This document shows, piece after piece, positions 6,624 to 13,037 of a DNA stretch of 20,324 nucleotides. The stretch is from JALZDI01 sp965653225 (lineage in GTDB: Bacteria; Actinomycetota; Actinomycetes; Propionibacteriales; Nocardioidaceae): the NCBI GenBank assembly GCA_965653225.1, contig CBFGZI010000063.1, positions 1 to 20,324 of the forward strand, written 5' to 3'. The translations under genes were made by a program, and so were the position numbers. How positions within the stretch are numbered: the first letter of the stretch is position 1; every line of letters starts with the position of its first letter. The notes below the pieces were generated by a model, which saw only the letters and a program-made list of their open reading frames with translations, searched no databases and was not told the DNA's origin.

Positions 6624-8074
6624 GCGGCCACCTCCCGGCCCCGGGAGAGCCGCAGCCGGGTGTCCGCCAGTTCGCCGACCAGCAGGTCGTCGTGGGTGGC
6701 GGCCCCAACCGCGACGCCCGCCGCGCGCGCCGCGCGACAGCAGCCGAGCACGGCGGCCCAGGTGAGACGGTCCTGCCCGACGGTGGGCTCGTCGAGCAGC
6801 AGCGCGTCGGGGCCGTGGGCGAGCGCGGCGGCCAGTACCAGGCGGCGTTGCTCGCCACCGGAGAGGTGGTGCGGGCTGCGCCCGCTCAACGCGGACAGGC
6901 CGAGCCCCTCCAGCAGTCCGCCGGCCCTGCGTTCGGCACGTCGGGGGTCGCGTCCGACCGCGCGCGCAGCGGTCAGCACCTCGTCCAGCACGGTCGGCGC
7001 CACGACGGCGTGCTCGGGTGTCTGTGGCACCCAGGAGATCCGGCGCGCGAGGGCGGCGGAGGACCATCGTGCGGGCTCCCGGCCGCGGCGGGCGGCCAGC
7101 GGGGCGGCGACGCGTACGACGCCGGAGTCGGGTGCGCGCAGACCCGCCAGCAGCGAGACGAGCGTGGACTTGCCGGCTCCGGACGGCCCGGTGACCGCGA
7201 GCCCGTGCCCGGCCGCCAGGTCGGCACAGACACGGTCCAGCGCCAGCGTGGTGGTGGCCTCACCGCGCGCACCGAGCCGGCGCCGGTGGCGTACCGACAC
7301 CTCGCGTGCGCTGACCAGCGGAACGTCCCCGGCCGGCCTGGGCCCGGCCCATGGCTCGACCAGCTCCGAGGGCACCTCGACCGGCGGCGGCGCCGCGTGG
7401 CCGGGGACCCAGACGCCCTGCCCGGCCAGCCGGCCCGCGTGTGCGGCAAGCAGGGAGCTCGGCTCGCCGTCGGCTACCAGGTCGCCGTGCTCGTCGAGCA
7501 CGAGCAGGCGGTCGACGTGGTCCAGCCAGGGCTCGATCCGGTGCTCGGCGACGACCATCGTCGTGCCTCGCTCGCGGACGACGTCGAGCACCGCCCGTCG
7601 CACCTCGTCGGCGGCGTGCGGCTCGAGCATCGACGTGGGCTCGTCCAGCAGCACCACCCGGGGCTCGAGCGCCAGCGCACCGGCGAGAGCCAGCCGCTGC
7701 GACTCGCCGCCCGACAGCGCGCCGGTGGGGTGGTCGACGTCGTACGGGAAGCCGGCGGCCTTCAGGGACGCGTGCACGCGCCGCCAGATCTCGCGTCGTT
7801 GCAGGCCGAGGTTCTCCGGTCCGAACGCGACGTCGCGCCCGACCCGCTCGGCGACGACGGCGGACGTCGGGTCCTGCAGCAGCAGCGCCACGTCTCCCGG
7901 GGCGGCCTGCGGCTCGCGCCCGTCCACGTGCACTGTGCCGGACAGGTCGCCGACGTCCGCGGTGAGCAGGACACCGGCGATCGCGCGCAGCAGGGTGGAC
8001 TTGCCCGCGCCGTTGGGTCCGGCCAGCAGCACCCGCTCGCCGGGCTCGATGGTCAGGTCGAACCGGTCGAACAC
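6620..8074 (-). CDS. ykoD: ECF transporter ATPase with two fused ABC domains, YkoD type
   Basis: A single polypeptide with two ABC ATPase domains that powers uptake of thiamine or its hydroxymethylpyrimidine precursor. Domain 1 has Walker A LAGPNGAGKST (residues 17-27), signature LSGGESQRLALAGAL and Walker B VVLLDEPTS. Domain 2 has Walker A VTGPSGAGKST, signature LSGGEQRRLVLAAAL and Walker B ALLLDEPTVGQD. The coordinates use GTG 8074, the first canonical start, giving 484 residues. This is probably too short: in-frame codons upstream encode VDVGALTWRPAGRRRP, the expected first strand and A-loop aromatic residue. No ATG, GTG or TTG exists between the upstream in-frame stop (8209) and 8074. An ATC at 8173 has GGGAGG 9 nt upstream and would overlap the ykoE end. 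A sequencing error is the alternative. Confidence 0.88.
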   Translation of the reverse strand: MFDRFDLTIEPGERVLLAGPNGAGKSTLLRAIAGVLLTADVGDLSGTVHVDGREPQAAPGDVALLLQDPTSAVVAERVGRDVAFGPENLGLQRREIWRRVHASLKAAGFPYDVDHPTGALSGGESQRLALAGALALEPRVVLLDEPTSMLEPHAADEVRRAVLDVVRERGTTMVVAEHRIEPWLDHVDRLLVLDEHGDLVADGEPSSLLAAHAGRLAGQGVWVPGHAAPPPVEVPSELVEPWAGPRPAGDVPLVSAREVSVRHRRRLGARGEATTTLALDRVCADLAAGHGLAVTGPSGAGKSTLVSLLAGLRAPDSGVVRVAAPLAARRGREPARWSSAALARRISWVPQTPEHAVVAPTVLDEVLTAARAVGRDPRRAERRAGGLLEGLGLSALSGRSPHHLSGGEQRRLVLAAALAHGPDALLLDEPTVGQDRLTWAAVLGCCRAARAAGVAVGAATHDDLLVGELADTRLRLSRGREVAA

Positions 8075-8159
8075 CGGCCGGCGTCGCCCCGCGGGCCGCC
8101 AGGTGAGCGCGCCTACGTCGACCCGCGCGGCCGGTCCGGAGGGCGGTCTGCTGGGCGGC

Positions 8160-8807
8160 CTAGACGGCCCGATGGTCGAGCGCCTCCCGTCCGGGGGGCA
8201 GCGCGTTCAGTGCTCCTGCTCGGGCCAGGGCGCGGGTGACGAGCCAGCCGCCGACGCCGGCGATCACCGCGCCGGACAGTGCGTAGCTGCCGAGGTAGAC
8301 CAGCTTGAAGGTCCACGTGTACCCCTGCCAGTACGCAAACCACTCGTAGACCGCGCCCGCGGCGCCGGACGCGGCACCGGCGAGCGCGGCGACCGGCAGG
8401 CCGAACCGGCGGTAGAGCAGCACCGCGAAGACGATCTCCGCACCGAGGCCCTGCACGATTCCGGACAGCACCGTGGTCCAGCCCCACTGGTTGCCGAGCA
8501 GTGCCGAGACCAGCGCCGCCAGCAGCTCGCAGAAGAGCGCCGCGCCCGGGCGGCGGACCACCAGCCCGCCGAGCACACCGGCGAGGAACCAGGTGCCGCC
8601 CAGCAGCGCGGTGAGCGGTGTCAGCAGGGTGCTCAGCGCCGGCGACAGCAGCTGGTAGGCGAAGTTCCAGACCCAGAACACAACGCCGGTGGCCACGGCG
8701 AGCAGCGCGGCGGTCACCAGGTCGTGCGTACGCCAGCGCCGCAACGGCGGCTCGGCCGGCCGGCTCGGGGTTCTGCGCCGACCGGTCTCGACGATCACAG
8801 ATGCCAT
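8160..8807 (-). CDS. ykoE: ECF transporter substrate-binding (S) subunit, YkoE family
   Basis: A 215-residue membrane protein with about six hydrophobic segments. It carries the YkoE-type stretches WRTHDLVTAALLAVATG near the N-terminus, GGTWFLAGVLGGLVVRRPGAA mid-protein, and NQWGWTTVLSGIVQGLGAE, which contains conserved polar and aromatic residues of the ligand pocket. The family imports hydroxymethylpyrimidine or thiamine. Here a TPP riboswitch lies directly upstream, which strongly supports that substrate class. The ATG at 8807 has GGGAGGA 6 nt upstream, and that Shine-Dalgarno can be masked by a local hairpin. First gene of the operon. Confidence 0.9.
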   Translation of the reverse strand: MASVIVETGRRRTPSRPAEPPLRRWRTHDLVTAALLAVATGVVFWVWNFAYQLLSPALSTLLTPLTALLGGTWFLAGVLGGLVVRRPGAALFCELLAALVSALLGNQWGWTTVLSGIVQGLGAEIVFAVLLYRRFGLPVAALAGAASGAAGAVYEWFAYWQGYTWTFKLVYLGSYALSGAVIAGVGGWLVTRALARAGALNALPPGREALDHRAV

Positions 8808-8814
8808 CGGTGTT

Positions 8815-8835
8815 CCTCCCGCGGAGTACAGGAGG
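8815..8835 (-). promoter_or_regulatory. Shine-Dalgarno-sequestering helix upstream of ykoE
   Basis: On the minus strand CCTCC (8835-8831) can pair with GGAGG (8819-8815), the core of the ykoE ribosome binding site, across an 11-nt loop. This lies just 3' of the riboswitch aptamer and suggests translational control by TPP. Confidence 0.5.
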
Positions 8836-8838
8836 GGA

Positions 8839-8858
8839 AGCCGCGGGTCCGCGGCTTG
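8839..8858 (-). promoter_or_regulatory. Expression-platform hairpin of the TPP riboswitch
   Basis: AAGCCGCG, loop GACC, CGCGGCTT: a perfect 8-bp stem with a tetraloop directly after the aptamer, with no U-tract following. It may act as a transcription pause or terminator element, or spatially separate the aptamer from the Shine-Dalgarno helix. Confidence 0.5.
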
Positions 8859-8864
8859 AAAGCT

Positions 8865-8950
8865 CGACTCCCTGCGCCGGTCCTAACCGGATCAGGTTCG
8901 AGGGTCTGCGGTTGTTCGCACTCTCAGCGCCCGGAGGCGCTCCCCTGTCG
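8865..8950 (-). promoter_or_regulatory. TPP (thiamine pyrophosphate) riboswitch, THI element
   Basis: The minus strand carries the canonical aptamer words in order: ACAGGGGAGCGC, GCTGAGAGTG, the pyrimidine-binding loop CAGACCCTCGAACCTGATC, CGGTTAGGACCGG, and GCGCAGGGAGTCG. The terminal helix is formed by the GGGGAGC-side and GGGAGTC-side segments, as in other THI elements. It lies 57 nt upstream of ykoE and should switch off ykoEDC when TPP is abundant. The call is very secure because both the GCTGAGAG and CCTCGAACCTGATC cores are intact. Confidence 0.95.
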
Positions 8951-8962
8951 TTTGCAGCGCTA

Positions 8963-8968
8963 AGACTA
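8963..8968 (-). promoter_or_regulatory. Predicted -10 element of the ykoE operon
   Basis: Minus-strand TAGTCT lies about 13 nt upstream of the aptamer's first bases, so transcription would start just before the riboswitch. The promoter's -35 region would fall in the 3' end of the pirin gene. No clear -35 match. Confidence 0.35.
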
Positions 8969-8979
8969 CTACCGAGCCA

Positions 8980-9969
8980 CTACTGCGCGTCGCGGGTGCG
9001 CCCCCGTGGGCGCAGGCGGGTGTTCGGCATCTCCGGTGCCGGCAGCGGGTCGCCGTGGAACCCGCGCACCACGCCGAACCGCTCGTCGTGGCCCGCGGCG
9101 AGCCCGGCCATCCACTCCTCGCGCGCCTCGACGATCTCCTCGTGCGTGCGGCCGATGAAGTTCCACCACATCACCAGCTGCTCCTCGAACGGCTCGCCGC
9201 CGAGCAGCATGACCCGGCCCTCGCCCATGGCCGAGAGGTCGACGTGCTCGCGTCGGTGCCCGACGTACAGCATCTGCCCGCGGTCGAGGACCTGGTCCTC
9301 GACGGTGACCGGGCCGTCGACGACGAGGACGGCGTACTCGAAGGCGGGCGTGAGCGGCACCCGCGCCCGCGCGGCGGGCTCGAGGCTGACCTCGGCGCCG
9401 ACGAGCGGGGTGAAGGCGTGTGCGGGCGAGCGCGTGCCGGCGACCTCGCCGACGAGCACGGTCGCCCGCGCGCCGGGGAGCTCGACGACCGGCAGGTCGC
9501 GGTGCTGCGCGAACGTGGGCTTGGCGGTGCGGCGGTCGGAGTCGGGCAACGCGACCCATAGCTGCACGCCGTGCAGGATCGGGTCGTGGTCGCCGGGTGA
9601 CTCCTCCGAGTGCGCGATCCCGTTGCCCGCGGTCATGATGTTGAGCTCGCCCGGTCGCACGAAGGCCTCGGAGCCGACGCTGTCCCGGTGCAGCACCTCC
9701 CCGTCGAACAGCCAGCTCACCGTCTGCAGGCTGGTGTGCGGGTGCGGCGGCACCCACATGCCCTTCCGGTCGCGGATGTCGTCGGGACCGTAGTGGTCGA
9801 CGAAGCACCACGCGCCCACCATCCGGCGGTCCTTGTGCGGCAGCAGGCGGCGCACCTGCGTGGTCTTGCCCAGCCACACCTTGCGCGGCTCGAGCAGCTC
9901 GGCCACCACCTCGCCCGGAGCCTGGCCGCCGCAGGTGGCCTCGCCCGGATGCGTCTCCAGGTTGCTCAT
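8980..9969 (-). CDS. Pirin family protein
   Basis: A 329-residue bicupin of the pirin family. The N-terminal cupin has the metal-site pattern HPHTSLQTVSWLFDGEVLHRD (His76, His78) and MTAGNGIAHSE (His120, Glu122), with the spacing of the Fe ligands in human pirin (His56, His58, His101, Glu103). The C-terminal cupin covers about 200-310. Bacterial pirins include quercetin 2,3-dioxygenases and redox-responsive cofactors; which applies here is not visible. ATG 9969 lacks a Shine-Dalgarno but has TACATT exactly 6 nt upstream, so the transcript is probably leaderless. It is divergent from tmsA with only 42 bp between the start codons. Confidence 0.88.
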   Translation of the reverse strand: MSNLETHPGEATCGGQAPGEVVAELLEPRKVWLGKTTQVRRLLPHKDRRMVGAWCFVDHYGPDDIRDRKGMWVPPHPHTSLQTVSWLFDGEVLHRDSVGSEAFVRPGELNIMTAGNGIAHSEESPGDHDPILHGVQLWVALPDSDRRTAKPTFAQHRDLPVVELPGARATVLVGEVAGTRSPAHAFTPLVGAEVSLEPAARARVPLTPAFEYAVLVVDGPVTVEDQVLDRGQMLYVGHRREHVDLSAMGEGRVMLLGGEPFEEQLVMWWNFIGRTHEEIVEAREEWMAGLAAGHDERFGVVRGFHGDPLPAPEMPNTRLRPRGRTRDAQ

Positions 9970-9975
9970 ACGGCC

Positions 9976-9981
9976 AATGTA
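9976..9981 (-). promoter_or_regulatory. Predicted -10 element of leaderless pirin promoter
   Basis: Minus-strand TACATT, then six bases (GGCCGT), then the pirin ATG. It faces the tmsA -10 hexamer 18 bp away, so the two divergent promoters overlap. Confidence 0.5.
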
Positions 9982-9999
9982 CGACCGCGGTCAGGCGGA

Positions 10000-10005
10000 T
10001 AGCCT
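10000..10005 (+). promoter_or_regulatory. Predicted -10 element of leaderless tmsA promoter
   Basis: TAGCCT, then GAGCCG, then the tmsA GTG at 10012. Same hexamer and spacing as before lldD. No -35 consensus is visible. Confidence 0.5.
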
Positions 10006-10011
10006 GAGCCG

Positions 10012-11442
10012 GTGAGCACTACCCAGCAGCCGCACAGCCCGCCGGCGACGCGCACCGCCGAGCAGCACGAGGAGGCCGTGCGCCGGCTGCTGGACAGCTA
10101 CCGGGCGGTGCCCGCGTCGTCGACGGTGCGGCTGGCGAAGCGCACCTCCAACCTGTTCCGGCCACGGACGGGCACCGACGCCCCCGGCCTCGACGTGTCG
10201 GGGCTCGACGGGGTACTGCACGTTGACCGCGACGCGCTCACCGCCGACGTGCAGGGCATGTGCACGTACGAACATCTCGTCGAGGCGACTCTTGCCCACG
10301 GGCTGATGCCGTACGTGGTGCCGCAGCTGCGCACCATCACGCTCGGCGGCGCGGTCACCGGTCTGGGCATCGAGTCGACGTCGCTGCGCAACGGGCTGCC
10401 GCACGAGTCGGTGCTGGAGATGGACGTGCTCACCGGCGACGGTCGGCTGCTCACCGTGCGACCCGGCGAGCATGACGACCTGCTGCGCGGCTTTCCCAAC
10501 TCCTACGGCACGCTCGGCTACGCCACTCGGCTGCGCATCGCGCTGCAGCCGGTCTCGCCGTACGTCCGGCTGCGGCACGTGCGCTTCGGCGACCCGGAGT
10601 CGCTGGCCGCGGCGGTGCAGAGTATTGCGGCCAGCGACGAGCTCGACGGCGAGCCGGCAGACTTCGTCGACGGCGTGATGTTCACGACCGACGAGCTCTA
10701 CCTGACGCTCGGCCGGTTCGACGAGCACGCCGACGGCGCCAGCGACTACACCGGTCAGGGGGTGTTCTACCGGTCCATCCGCGAGCGCGAGCACGACGTG
10801 CTCACCGTCCACGACTACCTGTGGCGGTGGGACACCGACTGGTTCTGGTGCTCGCGCGCGTTCGGCGCGCAGCACCCGATGGTGCGGCGCGTGTGGCCGC
10901 GCCGTTGGCGTCGCAGTGACGTCTACCACCGGCTGGTGCGGCTGGAGAACCGCTACCAGGTGGCCGCACGCGTCGACCGGCTCCGCGGCCGGCCGCCCAG
11001 CGAACGTGTCATCCAGGACGTCGAGGTGCCGGTCGAGCAGACCGCGCCGTTCCTGCGCTGGTTCGCGGACAACGTCGGCATGTCCCCGGTGTGGCTGTGC
11101 CCCCTTCGCGTGCGCAGTACCGGTGGTCCGGCCGGCACCGTCGCTGACGGCGACCGCCCGTGGCCGCTGTACCCGCTGCGTGCTGGACAGGTGTACGTCA
11201 ACGTGGGCTTCTGGGGCACCGTGCCCATTCGCGACGGCGAACGCGACGGTGACGTGAACCGGCGGATCGAGCAGGCACTCACCGGCTTCGGCGGGCACAA
11301 GTCGCTGTACTCGGACGCCTACTATGACGAGAAGACGTTCCACGACGCCTACGGTGGCGACACCTACGACAGGCTCAAGCAGCGGTACGACCCGGACGGT
11401 CGTCTGCTCGGGTTGTACGAAAAAGCGGTTGGCCGTCGCTGA
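10012..11442 (+). CDS. tmsA: FAD-binding oxidoreductase of 10-methyl fatty acid synthesis (TmsA/BfaA-like)
   Basis: A 476-residue FAD_binding_4-type (vanillyl-alcohol-oxidase/UDP-MurNAc-reductase fold) oxidoreductase. The FAD site is visible as TITLGGAVTGLGIESTS (108-124) followed by VLEMDVLTGDG and NSYGTLGYATRLRIAL. The C-terminal half is rich in Trp and Arg (WRWDTDWFWCSRAFG near 264-278). Together with the adjacent CFA-synthase-like methyltransferase it matches the pair known from mycobacteria (Rv3719-Rv3720; tmsAB or bfaAB). There the methyltransferase adds a methylene at C10 of an oleoyl chain and this enzyme reduces it to 10-methylstearate (tuberculostearate). Function is assigned from family and pairing. 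It starts with GTG 6 nt after TAGCCT and ends 20 nt before tmsB. Confidence 0.82.
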   Translation: MSTTQQPHSPPATRTAEQHEEAVRRLLDSYRAVPASSTVRLAKRTSNLFRPRTGTDAPGLDVSGLDGVLHVDRDALTADVQGMCTYEHLVEATLAHGLMPYVVPQLRTITLGGAVTGLGIESTSLRNGLPHESVLEMDVLTGDGRLLTVRPGEHDDLLRGFPNSYGTLGYATRLRIALQPVSPYVRLRHVRFGDPESLAAAVQSIAASDELDGEPADFVDGVMFTTDELYLTLGRFDEHADGASDYTGQGVFYRSIREREHDVLTVHDYLWRWDTDWFWCSRAFGAQHPMVRRVWPRRWRRSDVYHRLVRLENRYQVAARVDRLRGRPPSERVIQDVEVPVEQTAPFLRWFADNVGMSPVWLCPLRVRSTGGPAGTVADGDRPWPLYPLRAGQVYVNVGFWGTVPIRDGERDGDVNRRIEQALTGFGGHKSLYSDAYYDEKTFHDAYGGDTYDRLKQRYDPDGRLLGLYEKAVGRR

Positions 11443-11450
11443 GCCCGGCG

Positions 11451-11456
11451 TAGGGT
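11451..11456 (+). promoter_or_regulatory. Predicted internal -10 element for tmsB
   Basis: TAGGGT, then GGGCGC, then the tmsB GTG at 11463. The TAnnnT-N6-start pattern suggests that tmsB also has its own leaderless message within the tmsAB pair, although GGTGGG at 11454-11459 could be a weak ribosome binding site instead. Confidence 0.35.
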
Positions 11457-11462
11457 GGGCGC

Positions 11463-12785
11463 GTGAGCCGAAGCATGTACGAGGCAAACACCTCCGTGCG
11501 GCCCGAGGAACGGCCGCTCACGCTCGCCGGTGTGCTGAATCTGCTCAGCGACGCTCCGCTGGGGTTCCGGTTCGACGGCTACGACGGCAGCAGCGCCGGA
11601 CCGCCGGACGCCAAAATCGGGTTCCGGCTGCGCAACGCGCGCGGTGCCGCCTACATCGCCACTGCCCCCGGTTCCCTGGGTCTGGCACGGGCCTACGTGT
11701 CCGGTGACCTCGAGGTCACCGGGGTGCACCCGGGCGACCCGTACGACGCGCTACGCGTGCTGGGCGACTGCCTGCACCTGCACCGGCCCAGCCCTCGCGA
11801 GCTCAGGCGCATCGCGCACACGCTGGGCATGCGCAACCTGGTGCCGCCTCCCCCGCCGCCCCCGCAGGAGTCGGCCCCCGACTGGCGTCGGCTGCTGTCG
11901 GGCCGCCGGCATTCGCGTCATCGTGACTCCGACGCGATCTCGCACCACTACGACGTGTCCAACCGCTTCTACGAGCTCGTGCTCGGGCCGTCGATGACCT
12001 ACACGTGCTCCTGCTACCCGACCGAGGAGGCCACCCTCGAGGAGGCGCAGGCGTACAAGTACGAGCTTGTCTCCCGCAAGCTGGCGCTGCAGCCCGGCAT
12101 GCGGCTGCTCGACGTCGGCTGCGGCTGGGGCGGGATGGTGATGCACGCGGCCGCCGAGCACGGCGTGCGCGCGCTCGGCGTGACGCTGTCGCAGCAGCAG
12201 GCGCAGTGGGCACAGACCGAGATCAAGCGCCGGGGGCTCGACCACCTCGCCGAGGTGCGCCATCTCGACTACCGCGAGGTGCGCGAGCGCGACTTCGACG
12301 CGATCAGCTCGATCGGGCTGACCGAGCACATCGGCGTGCGCAACTACCCGGCGTACTTCCAGTTTCTGCGCGACCGCCTACGGCCGGGCGGCCGCCTGCT
12401 CAACCACTGCATCACCCGGCCGGAGAACCGCCAACGCGCACGTGCCGGCAGCTTCATCGACCGGTACGTCTTTCCCGACGGGGAGCTCACCGGGTCGGGC
12501 ACCATCATCACGACGATGCAGAACACGGGGTTCGAGGTCCGGCACGAGGAGAACCTCCGCGAGCACTACGCACGCACCTGCGGGGCATGGTGCGCGAACC
12601 TCGTCCGGAACTGGGACCAGTGCGTGGCCGAGGTCGGCGAGCCCACCGCGAAGATCTGGGGCCTCTACCTCGCCGGCTCCCGCCTGGGCTTCGAGCGCAA
12701 CGAGATCCAGCTGCACCAGGTGCTCGGAGTACGCACGCACGAGGACGGCGCCGCCGACTTCCCGCTGCGCCCCGACTGGGAGTAG
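11463..12785 (+). CDS. tmsB: SAM-dependent fatty-acyl-phospholipid methyltransferase (TmsB/BfaB-like, CFA synthase family)
   Basis: A 440-residue cyclopropane-fatty-acid-synthase-family enzyme. The N-terminal domain (about 15-120) is the lipid-binding part. A proline run and linker follow (about 120-150). The catalytic domain begins with DAISHHYDVSNRFYELVLG, has SAM motif LLDVGCGWGGM (Asp217 in the motif), and contains SSIGLTEHIG and the CFA-type tail. In the tmsAB pathway it transfers a methyl group from SAM to C10 of a membrane oleoyl chain. Without tmsA nearby a plain CFA synthase would be the alternative, but the pairing and order (reductase then methyltransferase) favour TmsB. It starts with GTG 20 nt after tmsA. 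The stop is 10 nt from the end of a convergent gene remnant. Confidence 0.85.
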   Translation: MSRSMYEANTSVRPEERPLTLAGVLNLLSDAPLGFRFDGYDGSSAGPPDAKIGFRLRNARGAAYIATAPGSLGLARAYVSGDLEVTGVHPGDPYDALRVLGDCLHLHRPSPRELRRIAHTLGMRNLVPPPPPPPQESAPDWRRLLSGRRHSRHRDSDAISHHYDVSNRFYELVLGPSMTYTCSCYPTEEATLEEAQAYKYELVSRKLALQPGMRLLDVGCGWGGMVMHAAAEHGVRALGVTLSQQQAQWAQTEIKRRGLDHLAEVRHLDYREVRERDFDAISSIGLTEHIGVRNYPAYFQFLRDRLRPGGRLLNHCITRPENRQRARAGSFIDRYVFPDGELTGSGTIITTMQNTGFEVRHEENLREHYARTCGAWCANLVRNWDQCVAEVGEPTAKIWGLYLAGSRLGFERNEIQLHQVLGVRTHEDGAADFPLRPDWE

Positions 12786-12795
12786 GCCTTTCGCC

Positions 12796-12966
12796 CTAGC
12801 GGTTGCAGGCCTCGCTCCCGTAGCGGCAGGCGACCACCTGCGGCGTCTCCACCGGGGTGCCCGCGTCGTCCTTGCCGAAGCCCAGCGACAGCGTGAACTG
12901 CTGCTGACCGGGCATCCCGTTGGCGTGCACCCGGCCCAGCTGAACGACGTTGCCGGGAGCGCTGCG
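12796..12966 (-). pseudogene. C-terminal remnant of an unidentified gene
   Basis: A minus-strand frame with protein-like sequence and no start: it reads RSAPGNVVQLGRVHANG, then MPGQQQFTLSLGFGKDD, and ends VVACRYGSEACNR before TAG. An in-frame TGA lies a few dozen bases upstream (near 13000) and there is no ATG, GTG or TTG before the conserved-looking part. The GNVVQ...FTLSLGFGKD pattern recalls the N-terminal beta-domain of bacterial GH15 glucoamylases, which would suit the neighbouring alpha-glucosidase operon, but this match is weak and from memory. A shifted frame gives a 116-residue open frame of composition typical of shadows. Confidence 0.4.
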
Positions 12967-13037
12967 GGTGCATGCTCGCTTTAATGTCCCCGGCGAAGGC
13001 CGTCAAACCTCCCAAACATTACCAATTCGCACAGACC

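Noticed and set aside
6624..7067. N-terminal extension of ykoC in the same frame
   Set aside because: It lies wholly inside ykoD in another frame; the CbiQ-like protein begins at GTG 6623 with a GTGA overlap.
5793..8963. Very long plus-strand open frame opposite ykoC-ykoD-ykoE
   Set aside because: Antisense of three recognisable transporter genes; the product is compositionally biased with no domain.
12665..13015. 116-codon minus-strand ORF between tmsB and ROK
   Set aside because: Overlaps the end of tmsB and is an Arg-rich shadow; the neighbouring frame has the protein-like remnant.
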